44,155 nt of DNA, from NCBI RefSeq assembly GCF_010093235.1, contig NZ_PDWP01000028.1:1-44155 (forward strand). The letters are read 5' to 3'. The position numbers were made by a program, and so were the translations under genes. Positions within the stretch are counted from its first letter, which is position 1, and the number at the start of each line of letters is the position of its first letter. Under the pieces are notes generated by a model. The model had not been told where the DNA came from and did not search any database. It saw only the letters and a program-made list of their open reading frames with translations. Positions 1 through 8,358 of this stretch are shown piece after piece. This DNA is from Pseudoxanthomonas suwonensis. GTDB lineage: Bacteria > Pseudomonadota > Gammaproteobacteria > Xanthomonadales > Xanthomonadaceae.

Positions 1-12
1 CGGTTCCGTCAA

Positions 13-152
13 CACCTCGTGAAGAGGGCGTTTCCCGAACCCCTCACCCGTGCGCCAATGCGTTCCAGGTGAGCGAGCCGCCCAGTATAGGCGACTTCCG
101 TAAAACCGCAAGTACTTCGTGAAGAAGCCACCCCGTTTCCGGACCCCTCAGC
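13..152. repeat. Two imperfect direct repeats in the left-edge intergenic region
   Basis: Two related blocks lie about 97 bases apart, at roughly 13-48 and 111-151. Each holds a short stem closed over the loop GTGAA (CCTC/GAGG at 16-28, CTTC/GAAG at 114-126), followed by a similar block starting GTTTCC and ending in ACCCCTCA. The second base pair of the stem changes from C:G to T:A while pairing is kept, which would suit an RNA element, but two copies are too few to prove it. Bases 1-229 hold no gene I can support. A GC hairpin (GGCGC/GCGCC) sits near 174-190. Confidence 0.35.
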
Positions 153-221
153 GACACCGTGTGTCGTTGGGAGGGCGCGCATTGTGCGCCTGCGTGATGG
201 ATTTGGGAAGTACCTGAATAG

Positions 222-243
222 GGAAATTTTCAGGAAATTTTCA
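222..243. repeat. Perfect 11-bp tandem duplication over the cysG stop
   Basis: GGAAATTTTCA occurs twice back to back at 222-232 and 233-243. The stop codon of the CysG-like gene (TCA at 230-232 on the plus strand) lies in the first copy, and its last three codons lie in the second. The duplication therefore sets the protein's C-terminus. Confidence 0.8.
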
Positions 244-1207
244 GCGCCACACCCGGGATGCGGCGGAAAGCCACGCCAGCATTGGCGCAGGCGGCTTCTA
301 CAGCCTCGCTCCCGCCGGGGCCGCGACCCTCCACATATAGATAGACAACGCGCTCGCCGTCACCTGCATGCCTGAGTGCCAGGCTCGCGGCCTCATCGGT
401 CGACGCCACATCCACCCGGCTGGCATCGCGTCGGGCCGGCTCCAGCGCATCCCTGGGCACGTCCGGGCCGACCAGGATCAGGTCGGCTTCGTTGAGGGCC
501 CTCAACGCGCGCAGGGTCAGCAGGTCCGGCTCCACGGCGGCGATGGCCGACACGCTGCCCTGCACGGCGCCCCGGGTGCCTGCCGCATCCAGCTCGCCCA
601 GGAAGGCGGTCTCCAGTGCCTCCGGGTCCGCCGCCACCGGATCAAGGCGTCCATCGAGGATCCGCTCGAACCAGCGCCGGCGCAGGGCAAGATCGGGCAG
701 CGCGGCGCGGATGCGTTCGCGGAGCCGCGCGAACAGCGCGGCCAGCGCGCCGGTGGCCGGGTCCAGCAGGGTTTCCAGGCGCTCGCGGACGCGGCGCGCC
801 AGCATGGGGGCCGCGCCCGCGGAAGAAATGGCGACCACCAGCGGGGAGCGGTCCACCACCGCCGGGACCTGGTAAGTGGACAGGGCGGCATCGTCGACCA
901 CGTTGATCAGGCGCCGGCGGCGTCCGGCCTCGGCGGCCAGTGCGGCGTTGAAGGCCTGGTCATCCGTGGCGGCGACCACCAGCCACACCGCATCCAGCCA
1001 GGCCGGGTCGAACTCGCCATGCAGGCAGGTGATGCGGCCCTCGTCCACGGCCGCCTGGATATCGGGGTGCGCGATGTCGCGGGTATGCAGGCGGACATCG
1101 GCGCCGGCGCGCAGCAGGGCCGCGATCTTGCGCGCGGCCACCTCGCCGCCGCCCACGACCAGCACCTCGCGTCCGGCCAGGTCGGCAAACAGCGGGTACA
1201 GCCCCAT
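230..1207 (-). CDS. cysG: Siroheme synthase-like precorrin-2 dehydrogenase / ferrochelatase with degenerate SUMT domain
   Basis: The N-terminal half matches the CysG/Met8 bifunctional NAD-dependent precorrin-2 dehydrogenase and sirohydrochlorin ferrochelatase, which makes siroheme for sulfite and nitrite reductases. It has a Rossmann motif VVGGGEVAARK (residues 17-27), the NVVDD stretch (102-106, with the expected catalytic Asp) and AISSAG (126-131). Full CysG is about 457 residues, and this protein has only 325. The last ~105 residues resemble the start of the SUMT uroporphyrinogen methyltransferase domain (EPDLLTLRALRAL, 226-238), but the SAM loop usually written GAGPGDP reads AIAAVEP, the GGDP loop is lost, and the protein ends at the PGV that normally opens the next segment. 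I infer that methylation is done by a separate enzyme elsewhere. A GAGAGG Shine-Dalgarno precedes the ATG. It is the last gene of a hemH-hydrolase-cysG minus-strand group. Confidence 0.85.
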   Translation of the reverse strand: MGLYPLFADLAGREVLVVGGGEVAARKIAALLRAGADVRLHTRDIAHPDIQAAVDEGRITCLHGEFDPAWLDAVWLVVAATDDQAFNAALAAEAGRRRRLINVVDDAALSTYQVPAVVDRSPLVVAISSAGAAPMLARRVRERLETLLDPATGALAALFARLRERIRAALPDLALRRRWFERILDGRLDPVAADPEALETAFLGELDAAGTRGAVQGSVSAIAAVEPDLLTLRALRALNEADLILVGPDVPRDALEPARRDASRVDVASTDEAASLALRHAGDGERVVYLYVEGRGPGGSEAVEAACANAGVAFRRIPGVALKIS

Positions 1208-1282
1208 CCGGTCCTCTCCCTGACTGTGTCAGTCGCATCCTCGCCCGGTGGCCGGGCGCTGTCGATGGGACGCCGGGCCGGC

Positions 1283-2137
1283 TCAGCCAGCGACGGCGAG
1301 GAATGGACCGAGCGCGGCGGCAACTTCCGCGGGCCGGTCCATGTGCAGGTGGTGCCCGCCATCAAGCACGGTGACCTCGGCCCGCGGCAGGACCGCCAGG
1401 CGCGCGGCGCGCACATCCTCGGGGAAGTACGGCTGCGCCTTGCGGGCGAGCACGGCATGGACCGGGCATTCCAGCGCGCGCAACAGGGCCTGGACCTGGC
1501 CTTCGGTCATGCGCTGGGCGCCGGGCAGGGTCAGGCGCGGGTCGCTGCTCCAGACATGGCCACCCTCGACCGGCCGGATGCCGCGCTCGACCAGCAGGCG
1601 CGCGGCGGCCTCCTCCATCGGGCTGGCGTGCAGGCGCGCGCGCACCGCGACGCCCGGATCCGGGAACACCCGCAGCGACTTGCCGCGCAGCGCGCGCGCC
1701 GCGCCCACCGCCTGGCGCAACCGCTCCGGCGCGGCGGTTTCGTCCTCGGCCAGCGGGCCCACCGTTTCGATGAGGCCCAGGCGCGCCACGCGCTGCGGCT
1801 GGGCGACGGCAACCATCGCCGCCACCGCGGCGCCCATCGAATGGCCAAGCAGGGCGAACCGCTCCCAGCCCAGGGCATCGGCCGCATCCAGCACCGCGTG
1901 GACATAGGTGGGCATCAGGTACTCGGCGCCCGGCGGCAGATGCGTACTGCGGCCGTGGCCGGGGAAGTCGAGCAGCGCCAGATCCAGCGGCGGCAGATGC
2001 GTCAGCAGGGGCAGGAAGCTGGCGGCGTTGTCGAGCCAGCCATGCAGGGCGATGACCCTGGGCGCACCGGGCCGCTCGACGCGCAGCGCCGCCAGCTGGC
2101 CCCAGGCAACCGGCAGCGTGGCCTCGGCGGGCGTCAT
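1283..2137 (-). CDS. Alpha/beta-fold serine hydrolase
   Basis: A 284-residue cytoplasmic hydrolase with no signal peptide. The alpha/beta fold is shown by the oxyanion-hole segment LHGWLDN (31-37), the nucleophile elbow GHSMG with Ser100, and the C-terminal catalytic His in GGHHLHMD (260-267). The HGWLDN...DFPGHGRS pattern is typical of the serine-hydrolase-like/MEST-type group of small esterases. The substrate cannot be read from sequence. The ATG overlaps the TGA of hemH (ATGA at 2134-2137), so the two are translationally coupled. An in-frame open extension upstream of this ATG is only the antisense shadow of hemH. A GCCCGG/CCGGGC hairpin (1243-1257) lies between this gene and cysG. Confidence 0.85.
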   Translation of the reverse strand: MTPAEATLPVAWGQLAALRVERPGAPRVIALHGWLDNAASFLPLLTHLPPLDLALLDFPGHGRSTHLPPGAEYLMPTYVHAVLDAADALGWERFALLGHSMGAAVAAMVAVAQPQRVARLGLIETVGPLAEDETAAPERLRQAVGAARALRGKSLRVFPDPGVAVRARLHASPMEEAAARLLVERGIRPVEGGHVWSSDPRLTLPGAQRMTEGQVQALLRALECPVHAVLARKAQPYFPEDVRAARLAVLPRAEVTVLDGGHHLHMDRPAEVAAALGPFLAVAG

Positions 2138-3099
2138 TCCACCTTGCCGGCCGCCCGGCGCGCGAGCCCGGCCAGCGCCGCGGCGTGGTCCGGCGCGTCG
2201 TTGAGGCAGGGGATGTAGCGCAGGTGGCCGCCCCTGGACTGGAAACGCTCGGCCAGGCCAAGCGCGACTTCCTCCAGGGTCTCGATGCAGTCCACCGCGA
2301 AACCGGGGCAGACCACGTCGACCTCGCGCACGCCGGCTTCGGCCAGTCGGTCGAGTTCTCCCTGGGTCGAAGGTTCCAGCCAGCGCTCGCGGCCGAAGCG
2401 CGACTGGTAGGCCAGCGACCACTGGCCCGGCTCCAGCCCGGCGGCGGCGGCGATCGCCTCCGCACTGGCAACGCAGCGCTGCGGATAGGGATCGCCATTG
2501 TCGGCCACGCGCTGCGGCAGGCCGTGGAAGGAGAACAGCAGGTGGCGACCGCTGCCGCCATGCTGCTGGCGGTGGGCGCGGATGGTGGCGGCGACCGCCT
2601 CGACCCAGGCGGTATCGATCGAGTAGTCCTCGATCAGGGTCACGTCCATGCCCTGCGTCTCGGCCGCGACCACGTCGGCCACCGAGGCGGTGGTGGTGGT
2701 GGAGTACTGCGGATACAGCGGCAGGATCACCAGGCGGCGCACGCCTTCCTTGCGCAGGTCGCGCAGCAGCCGGCGCAGGGCCGGCTCGCCATAGCGCATC
2801 GCCGGCAGCACCCGCCATTCCGGGATCGCGGCCTGCATGCGCTCGGCCAGGCGTCGGGTGTAGACCATCAGCGGCGAGCCTTCCGGCAGCCAGACCTTGG
2901 CGTAGTTGGCCGCCGAACGCGGGCCGCGCAGCGGCAGGATCAGGCCGTGCAGCAGCGGCTTCCACAGGATCGCGGGGATCGACACCACCCTCGGGTCGCT
3001 GAGGAACTCGGCGAGGTAACGGCGCACGGCGGGCGCGGTCGGCGCTTCCGGCGTACCCAGGTTGACCACCAGCAGGGTGGTTGCGGCATCGGTATCCAT
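2134..3099 (-). CDS. hemH: Ferrochelatase
   Basis: Inserts Fe2+ into protoporphyrin IX, the last step of protoheme synthesis. The 321-residue length is normal for proteobacterial HemH. The start [12 protein letters not shown] (9-20), the metal-site motif SFHGLPQR with His192, the [14 protein letters not shown] block (about 232-245) and the acidic CIETLEE (271-277, Glu273) are all present, so it should be active. It begins a minus-strand cluster with the hydrolase and the siroheme-synthase-like gene, which groups two iron-tetrapyrrole end steps. It diverges from the SYLF gene across 142 bases (3100-3241), where I see no clear promoter hexamers. Confidence 0.95.
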   Translation of the reverse strand: MDTDAATTLLVVNLGTPEAPTAPAVRRYLAEFLSDPRVVSIPAILWKPLLHGLILPLRGPRSAANYAKVWLPEGSPLMVYTRRLAERMQAAIPEWRVLPAMRYGEPALRRLLRDLRKEGVRRLVILPLYPQYSTTTTASVADVVAAETQGMDVTLIEDYSIDTAWVEAVAATIRAHRQQHGGSGRHLLFSFHGLPQRVADNGDPYPQRCVASAEAIAAAAGLEPGQWSLAYQSRFGRERWLEPSTQGELDRLAEAGVREVDVVCPGFAVDCIETLEEVALGLAERFQSRGGHLRYIPCLNDAPDHAAALAGLARRAAGKVE

Positions 3100-3241
3100 G
3101 GCGTCGTATTCTGACAGACGCGCGCAGGCCGGGCCCGGGACGCCTCGCGCGACGCCGGTGGCGCGCCTCAGGCGCGATTCATTGCCGCAAACCTAAGTTC
3201 CGGACGACTGCGGCCGCCGGCCGCACCCCGCGGAGCCTACG

Positions 3242-4117
3242 ATGTCGCATCTGAGCAAGTTGCTGCTGCCTTTCCTGCTGCTGGTCGCCGCGCCCGCCGT
3301 GGCCGGACCCGAGGAGAACGCGAGGGCGCGCGAGGCGATGCGGGTGCTTTCGGAGATCCAGGAGATCCCCGAACAGGCCATCCCGGACAAGCTGCTGGAC
3401 GAGGCCAAGGCGATCGTCGTCATTCCCGACACGATCAAGGCCGGCCTGGTGATCGGCGGCCGTCGCGGCCATGGCCTGATGTCGGTGAAGACCCCCGACG
3501 GCACCTGGTCCAACCCGGTGTTCGTGACCCTCACCGGCGGCAGCATCGGCTTCCAGGCCGGCGTGCAGTCCTCGGACATCGTCCTGGTGTTCCGCAACGA
3601 CCGCAGCCTGGACAACGTGGTCAACGGCAAGTTCACCCTGGGCGCGGACGCCGCCGTGGCCGCCGGCCCGGTCGGGCGCAACGCGGCTGCCGCCACCGAC
3701 GGCCAGCTCAAGGCCGAGATCTGGTCCTGGTCGCGCGCGCGCGGCCTGTTCGCCGGCGTGGCCCTGGACGGTGCCGCCCTGCGCATCGACCGCAATGCCC
3801 CGGCGGCCGTGTACGGCCCCAATACCACCCCGCGCATGGTCTTCGAGGACCGCGCCCCGGTTGCACCCGGCAGCGACATCGTGGCCTTCCGCGACCAGCT
3901 GGAGGAAGCCACCCACGCCGCGCGGGTGACCCGCGGCACCGCCACGCCGGCTCCCACGGGCCGGGTCACCATCCCGAACCAGCAGCAGGCGCAGACCCAG
4001 GGCGTGCAGGCGCTGCCCGCTCCGCCCCCGGCTGCAACGGCACCGGCCGGCCCGGCCCCGACCCAGGGCTTCGAGCCGGTGGACGACAGCGTCCGCAGCG
4101 AACCCCTGCCCTACTGA
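3242..4117 (+). CDS. Exported SYLF (YSC84/DUF500) domain protein
   Basis: A 291-residue protein with an N-terminal signal peptide (basic start, Leu-rich core, likely cleavage after AVA near residue 21). A SYLF lipid-binding-type domain follows at about 35-215, recognised from the AKAIVVIPDTIKAGLVIGGRRG stretch, the repeated Gly-rich strands (GGSIGFQAGVQSSDIV) and the GADAAVAAGPVGRNA segment. The last 60 residues are Pro/Ala/Gln-rich and probably disordered. Bacterial members are envelope proteins of poorly defined role. GGAG lies 6 bases before the ATG. The gene stands upstream of tatABC on the same strand. Confidence 0.85.
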   Translation: MSHLSKLLLPFLLLVAAPAVAGPEENARAREAMRVLSEIQEIPEQAIPDKLLDEAKAIVVIPDTIKAGLVIGGRRGHGLMSVKTPDGTWSNPVFVTLTGGSIGFQAGVQSSDIVLVFRNDRSLDNVVNGKFTLGADAAVAAGPVGRNAAAATDGQLKAEIWSWSRARGLFAGVALDGAALRIDRNAPAAVYGPNTTPRMVFEDRAPVAPGSDIVAFRDQLEEATHAARVTRGTATPAPTGRVTIPNQQQAQTQGVQALPAPPPAATAPAGPAPTQGFEPVDDSVRSEPLPY

Positions 4118-4174
4118 CGGACAGCCTGAACAGGTGGTACGCGCGGCCCGCCTGTCCCGGTGGGCTGCGCTATG

Positions 4175-4196
4175 CTGTCAGGCCATTGAATGACAG
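4175..4196. promoter_or_regulatory. Inverted repeat ahead of tatA
   Basis: CTGTCA (4175-4180) and TGACAG (4191-4196) form a 6-bp inverted repeat with a 10-base centre, 11 bases before the tatA ATG. TATGCT at 4171-4176 could be a -10 hexamer, but no convincing -35 precedes it. An operator or a leader hairpin are both possible. Confidence 0.3.
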
Positions 4197-4207
4197 GTGA
4201 GCAAGCC

Positions 4208-4429
4208 ATGGGTGCTTGGGGCATCGGACATTGGATCGTAGTGCTGGTGGTGGTGCTGCTGGTTTTCGGCACCAAGCGCCTGCGCGGTGCCGGCAAGGAC
4301 ATCGGCGAAGCGGTGAGGGGCTTCCGGGACGGGATGCGTGGCGAGCCGGAGAAGCCGGCCGGCCAGCTCGGTGACGAGCGGACCGACGCGTCCAGGACCG
4401 AGTCCGAGCGCGACCGCGCGCAGCACTGA
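4208..4429 (+). CDS. tatA: Sec-independent (twin-arginine) translocase subunit TatA
   Basis: Pore-forming subunit of the Tat system, which exports folded proteins with twin-arginine signals. The 73-residue protein has the TatA plan: a short N-terminal membrane helix (about 4-19), the hinge FGTKRLRG, an amphipathic helix ([15 protein letters not shown]), then a charged tail. I chose the second possible ATG because it gives the family start MGAWGIGHW and has GGTGAG upstream. The first, at 4190, would add six residues before the membrane helix. First gene of tatABC, 20 bases from tatB. Confidence 0.93.
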   Translation: MGAWGIGHWIVVLVVVLLVFGTKRLRGAGKDIGEAVRGFRDGMRGEPEKPAGQLGDERTDASRTESERDRAQH

Positions 4430-4449
4430 TCCCGCGTCGGCGTACGCGG

Positions 4450-4878
4450 ATGTTCGACATCGGTTTTGGCGAACTGCTGCTGATCGCGGTGGTCGCCCTC
4501 GTCGTGCTTGGTCCGGAGCGGCTGCCCAAGGCAGCGCGCTTCGCCGGGCTGTGGGTGCGCCGCGCCCGGGCGCAGTGGTATTCGGTGCGCGCGGAGCTGG
4601 AGCGCGAGCTGGAAGCCGAGGAGCTCAAGCGCAACCTGCAGGAAACGCAGAATCAGCTGCGCCAGGCCGAAGCCACCCTGCGCCAGGAGGCGGAGGCGGC
4701 CCGCAGCGGGCTGGACGAGCTGCGCCACCAGGTGGAACAGGACGTCAGGATCACCGACGCCGGAGCGGACAACCCGGCAGATGTCCCGGCCCACTCCCCG
4801 ACCCTGCCGGCACCGGACGCCGACGCCGCACCGCCCGCCGAACCCGCCGAGGAGCGCGATGGACCCCGCCACTCCTGA
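4450..4878 (+). CDS. tatB: Sec-independent translocase subunit TatB
   Basis: TatB docks the twin-arginine signal together with TatC. The 142-residue protein opens with the family signature MFDIGFGELLLIAVVALVVLGPERLP (written here as its N-terminal membrane helix, 1-26), which includes Glu8 and the GPERLP hinge. A long amphipathic/coiled-coil helix follows to about residue 98, rich in Glu, Arg and Gln, then an acidic Pro/Ala tail. Its 3' end overlaps tatC by 20 bases. Confidence 0.93.
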   Translation: MFDIGFGELLLIAVVALVVLGPERLPKAARFAGLWVRRARAQWYSVRAELERELEAEELKRNLQETQNQLRQAEATLRQEAEAARSGLDELRHQVEQDVRITDAGADNPADVPAHSPTLPAPDADAAPPAEPAEERDGPRHS

Positions 4879-5608
4879 GACGGAAGCCGAAAGCCCGCTG
4901 ATGGAACACCTGCTCGAGCTGCGCTCGCGGATCATGCGTGCGCTGGCCGGGCTGGCGCTGGTGCTGGTCGCGCTGCTGCCGTTCGCCAACCGGCTCTATG
5001 CCTGGCTGGCCGCGCCGCTGCTGGAGAAGCTGCCGGAAGGCGGGCAGCTGATCGCGGTCGAGGTGGCCTCGCCGTTCTTCACCCCGCTCAAGCTGGCGTT
5101 CTTCGCCGCCATCCTCGGCAGCGCGCCGTGGCTGCTGTACCAGGCCTGGGCCTTCGTCGCCCCGGGCCTGTACCAGCGCGAGAAGCGCCTGGCGATGCCG
5201 TTGCTGGCCTCGGCGGTGGTGCTGTTCTACACCGGCTGCGCCTTCGCCTTCTTCATCGTGCTGCCGTCGGTGTTCGGCTTCCTCACCGCGATCAAGCCCG
5301 AAGGCGTGGCGATGATGACCGACATCAACGCCTACCTGGACTTCGTGCTGGTGATCTTCCTGGCCTTCGGCGCCAGCTTCGAGCTGCCGGTGGCGCTGGT
5401 GATCCTGGTCCTGCTGGGCTGGGTCACGCCCGACCAGCTGCGCGCCGGGCGCGGCTACGCCATCGTCGGCATCTTCGTCCTGGCGGCGGTGATCACCCCG
5501 CCGGACGTGGTCTCGCAGCTGCTGCTGGCGGTGCCGATGTGCCTGCTGTACGAGGCCGGCATCCTCGCCGCACGGCTGCTGGGCCGGCGCGGCGAAGACG
5601 ACGCCTGA
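4859..5608 (+). CDS. tatC: Sec-independent translocase subunit TatC
   Basis: Core six-helix inner-membrane receptor of the Tat translocase, 249 residues. The cytoplasmic N-terminus has the conserved MEHLLELRSRIMRA (15-28). The periplasmic loop carries FFTPLKLAFFAAI, and the later FVAPGLYQREKR motif is conserved TatC sequence. The start is the ATG inside the tatB 3' end, which gives a normal-length protein. The 20-base overlap implies co-translation. The TGA stop lies in the left arm of a hairpin shared with the convergent gene. Confidence 0.94.
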   Translation: MDPATPETEAESPLMEHLLELRSRIMRALAGLALVLVALLPFANRLYAWLAAPLLEKLPEGGQLIAVEVASPFFTPLKLAFFAAILGSAPWLLYQAWAFVAPGLYQREKRLAMPLLASAVVLFYTGCAFAFFIVLPSVFGFLTAIKPEGVAMMTDINAYLDFVLVIFLAFGASFELPVALVILVLLGWVTPDQLRAGRGYAIVGIFVLAAVITPPDVVSQLLLAVPMCLLYEAGILAARLLGRRGEDDA

Positions 5609-5624
5609 GCCCTGCGGCTCAGGC
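5603..5624. terminator. Bidirectional hairpin over the two convergent stop codons
   Basis: GCCTGAGCC (5603-5611), loop CTGC, GGCTCAGGC (5616-5624) make a perfect 9-bp stem. The tatC TGA (5606-5608) is in the left arm, and the TCA that is the stop of the opposite-strand gene (5619-5621) is in the right arm. No T-run follows on either side, so it is a hairpin-type barrier rather than a classical intrinsic terminator. Confidence 0.55.
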
Positions 5625-6512
5625 CACCAGCCGGCCCGATGCGGCCGGATCCGGCGACACGCCGTTTTCCCGGCCGAACAGCTGGCCCCAGGCCACCAGG
5701 ACCGAACCGGCCAGCAGCGGCATGACCACCGCCATCAGCAGCACCTGTGCCACCAGTGCCCCGAACAGCGGTCCGGCCAGGCCCTGGGCCACCAGGGCGA
5801 CCAGCATCACCACGAAATAGACCGCGAACAGCGCGATTACCGCCAGCAGGAAGAACACCACCAGCGCCGGCAGGTTGTGCAGGCTGGCGCGCAGGCTGTC
5901 GCCCATGGCGGCCAGGCCCGGACGGCCGTCGAACATGATCCGTGGCACCGAGACGAAGATCGTCATCGCCACCACCACCGCCAGCCCCATGCCCAGCAGC
6001 AGCCACAGCAGGATGCGCCCTGCCGGCAGCCCGGCGATCATTTCCTGCACCTGCTCGGGGGACGGTTGCACGCCGGAAGCGGCCATCGCGTTGAGTTCCT
6101 CGCTGACCGCCGACAAGCGCTGCAACTGCTCCGGCCCGACCAGTCCCAGCAGCAGGATGCCCAGCAGCAGGCCCGCCACCACCTGCGGCAGCAGGGTCGC
6201 CAGCAATCCGGGCATGTGCCCGTCCTGTAGGCCGCGGGCCAGGTGCGCCGGCAGCGCCGGGCGGCCCTGCTGGACCTCCCGCACCGCCCATACCAGGCCG
6301 GCGAACAGCAGCGGGCCGGCGATGGCCACCACCAGCTGCACCGCCGCGGCCAGCGCCGGCAGCACCGCGGCCACCGCCAGTACCAGGGTGCCCAGCAGGC
6401 CCCACAGGGCGCCCAGCGTGCCCAGGGCCAGCGGGGCCCGCTTCAGCAGGGCGAAACCACCAAGCAGCCATTCCGCGCCGGCCGAAGCCGGCAGCCTGCG
6501 AATCATGTCCAT
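5619..6512 (-). CDS. Multi-pass inner-membrane protein, resembles the BPSS1780 family
   Basis: A 297-residue very hydrophobic protein with about six to seven predicted membrane helices (for example 30-55, 58-78, 105-125, 170-190, 215-240, 250-275). It starts RRLPASAGAEWLLGGFALLKRAPLAL, the arrangement seen in the uncharacterised BPSS1780-type proteins, whose N-terminus has a Trp-Leu-Xaa-Xaa-Gly-(Phe/Trp) pattern before the first helix. No catalytic motif is visible and the function is unknown. The ATG could be at 6512 or two codons later at 6506. The AGGA upstream suits the second one slightly better. Confidence 0.7.
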   Translation of the reverse strand: MDMIRRLPASAGAEWLLGGFALLKRAPLALGTLGALWGLLGTLVLAVAAVLPALAAAVQLVVAIAGPLLFAGLVWAVREVQQGRPALPAHLARGLQDGHMPGLLATLLPQVVAGLLLGILLLGLVGPEQLQRLSAVSEELNAMAASGVQPSPEQVQEMIAGLPAGRILLWLLLGMGLAVVVAMTIFVSVPRIMFDGRPGLAAMGDSLRASLHNLPALVVFFLLAVIALFAVYFVVMLVALVAQGLAGPLFGALVAQVLLMAVVMPLLAGSVLVAWGQLFGRENGVSPDPAASGRLVA

Positions 6513-6560
6513 TCCTGTTCCGTAAGCGTCGCCGCCGGGGGTCGGCGCGTCTGCCGGCGA

Positions 6561-7322
6561 TTATCCGCGATCGGCGGCGCCGTTACGCGTGCCATGGTGG
6601 CCGCGGGCGTGCTGGACGAAGCGTCGCAGCAGCTGCCGGGCCTGCGGCGCGGCGCTGACCTCGCGCGCGACCGTGCGCGGGCAGCGGCCATGGTTGCGCA
6701 GGCAGTCGGCGCGCGCGCGGACGTAGCCGCGCATGTGGTGGGTGGCGAACTCGGGGTGGAACTGCACGCCCCAGGCGTGCTCGCCCCAGCGGAAGGCGTG
6801 GCAGGCGTCCTGCTCGGAGCGGGCCAGCACGGTGGCCCCTTCCGGCGGCCGCAGCACGGTCTGCAGGTGGGTGGCCTGGGCCGGGAAGCGCGGCGGCAGG
6901 GCCGCGAAGATCGGGTCCTCGAACGCCGGCGGGTGCAGGTCGATGAATACGGTGCCGGACTCGCGCCCGGCCGGGTTGTAGTCGACCTCGCCGCCCAGGG
7001 CGTGGGCCAGCAGCTGGTGGCCGTAGCAGATGCCCAGCAGCGGGGTCCCTTCCTGGACCACCTCGCGGATCCAGCCGGCGGTGCGCTCGCTCCATTCGGC
7101 GCGGTCGGTCACGAACGCGGCCGGGCCGGTCACGATCACCCCCGCCAGGCCGTCCGGCGCCGGCAGCGGCTCGCCACGGACGGCGTCGACCTCGGCCACC
7201 ACGCGCGCCGCCAGGCCGGCCGCGACCCGGATCCAGTGCGGGAACCGCCCATAGCGCTTGAGACTGCCGACGGGCTGGCCGGTCTCGACGATCAGGAAGG
7301 GCGCGCGTTCGGCAGCGGTCAC
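6561..7322 (-). CDS. Class I glutamine amidotransferase (GuaA-type domain, stand-alone)
   Basis: A 253-residue stand-alone class I amidotransferase. The nucleophile elbow GICYGHQ contains Cys99, and the catalytic His189 and Glu191 lie in GVQFHPEF. It has no ATP-pyrophosphatase or synthetase domain, so it is not GMP synthase itself. It belongs to the group often annotated 'glutamine amidotransferase' or 'GMP synthase-like', whose substrates are mostly unknown. The C-terminal 25 residues are His/Arg/Gly-rich. It diverges from glyQ across 95 bases. Confidence 0.85.
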   Translation of the reverse strand: MTAAERAPFLIVETGQPVGSLKRYGRFPHWIRVAAGLAARVVAEVDAVRGEPLPAPDGLAGVIVTGPAAFVTDRAEWSERTAGWIREVVQEGTPLLGICYGHQLLAHALGGEVDYNPAGRESGTVFIDLHPPAFEDPIFAALPPRFPAQATHLQTVLRPPEGATVLARSEQDACHAFRWGEHAWGVQFHPEFATHHMRGYVRARADCLRNHGRCPRTVAREVSAAPQARQLLRRFVQHARGHHGTRNGAADRG

Positions 7323-7381
7323 GGCAGGATCTGCGGCTGGGGGCCGGGGCGGCGAAACCCGTACGGGACGGGGCTTGGGCC

Positions 7382-7387
7382 TATACT
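7382..7387 (+). promoter_or_regulatory. Probable -10 box of the glyQS promoter
   Basis: TATACT lies 31 bases before the glyQ ATG. The hexamer 17 bases upstream is CCGTAC, a poor -35. This is the best promoter candidate in the gap between the amidotransferase and glyQ. Confidence 0.4.
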
Positions 7388-7417
7388 AGCCCGCTTTTCC
7401 GCAGCGCAATAAAGCCG

Positions 7418-8314
<897 letters not shown>

Positions 8315-8358
8315 CCGCGCCCCAGCCCCCGGCCGCCGCATCCACCACAGGAACATCC

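Noticed and set aside
1-72. 3' end of a coding sequence entering from the left
   Set aside because: The frame is open to a TGA at 70-72, but 23 codons are too few to judge and the region shares a direct repeat with clearly non-coding sequence at 111-151.
1283-2965. 560-residue fusion ORF
   Set aside because: The N-terminal extension is an alternate frame of hemH. The ATG overlapping the hemH stop gives a normal hydrolase.
6561-7322. GMP synthase guaA
   Set aside because: Only the amidotransferase domain is present. The ATP-pyrophosphatase and dimerisation domains of GuaA are missing.
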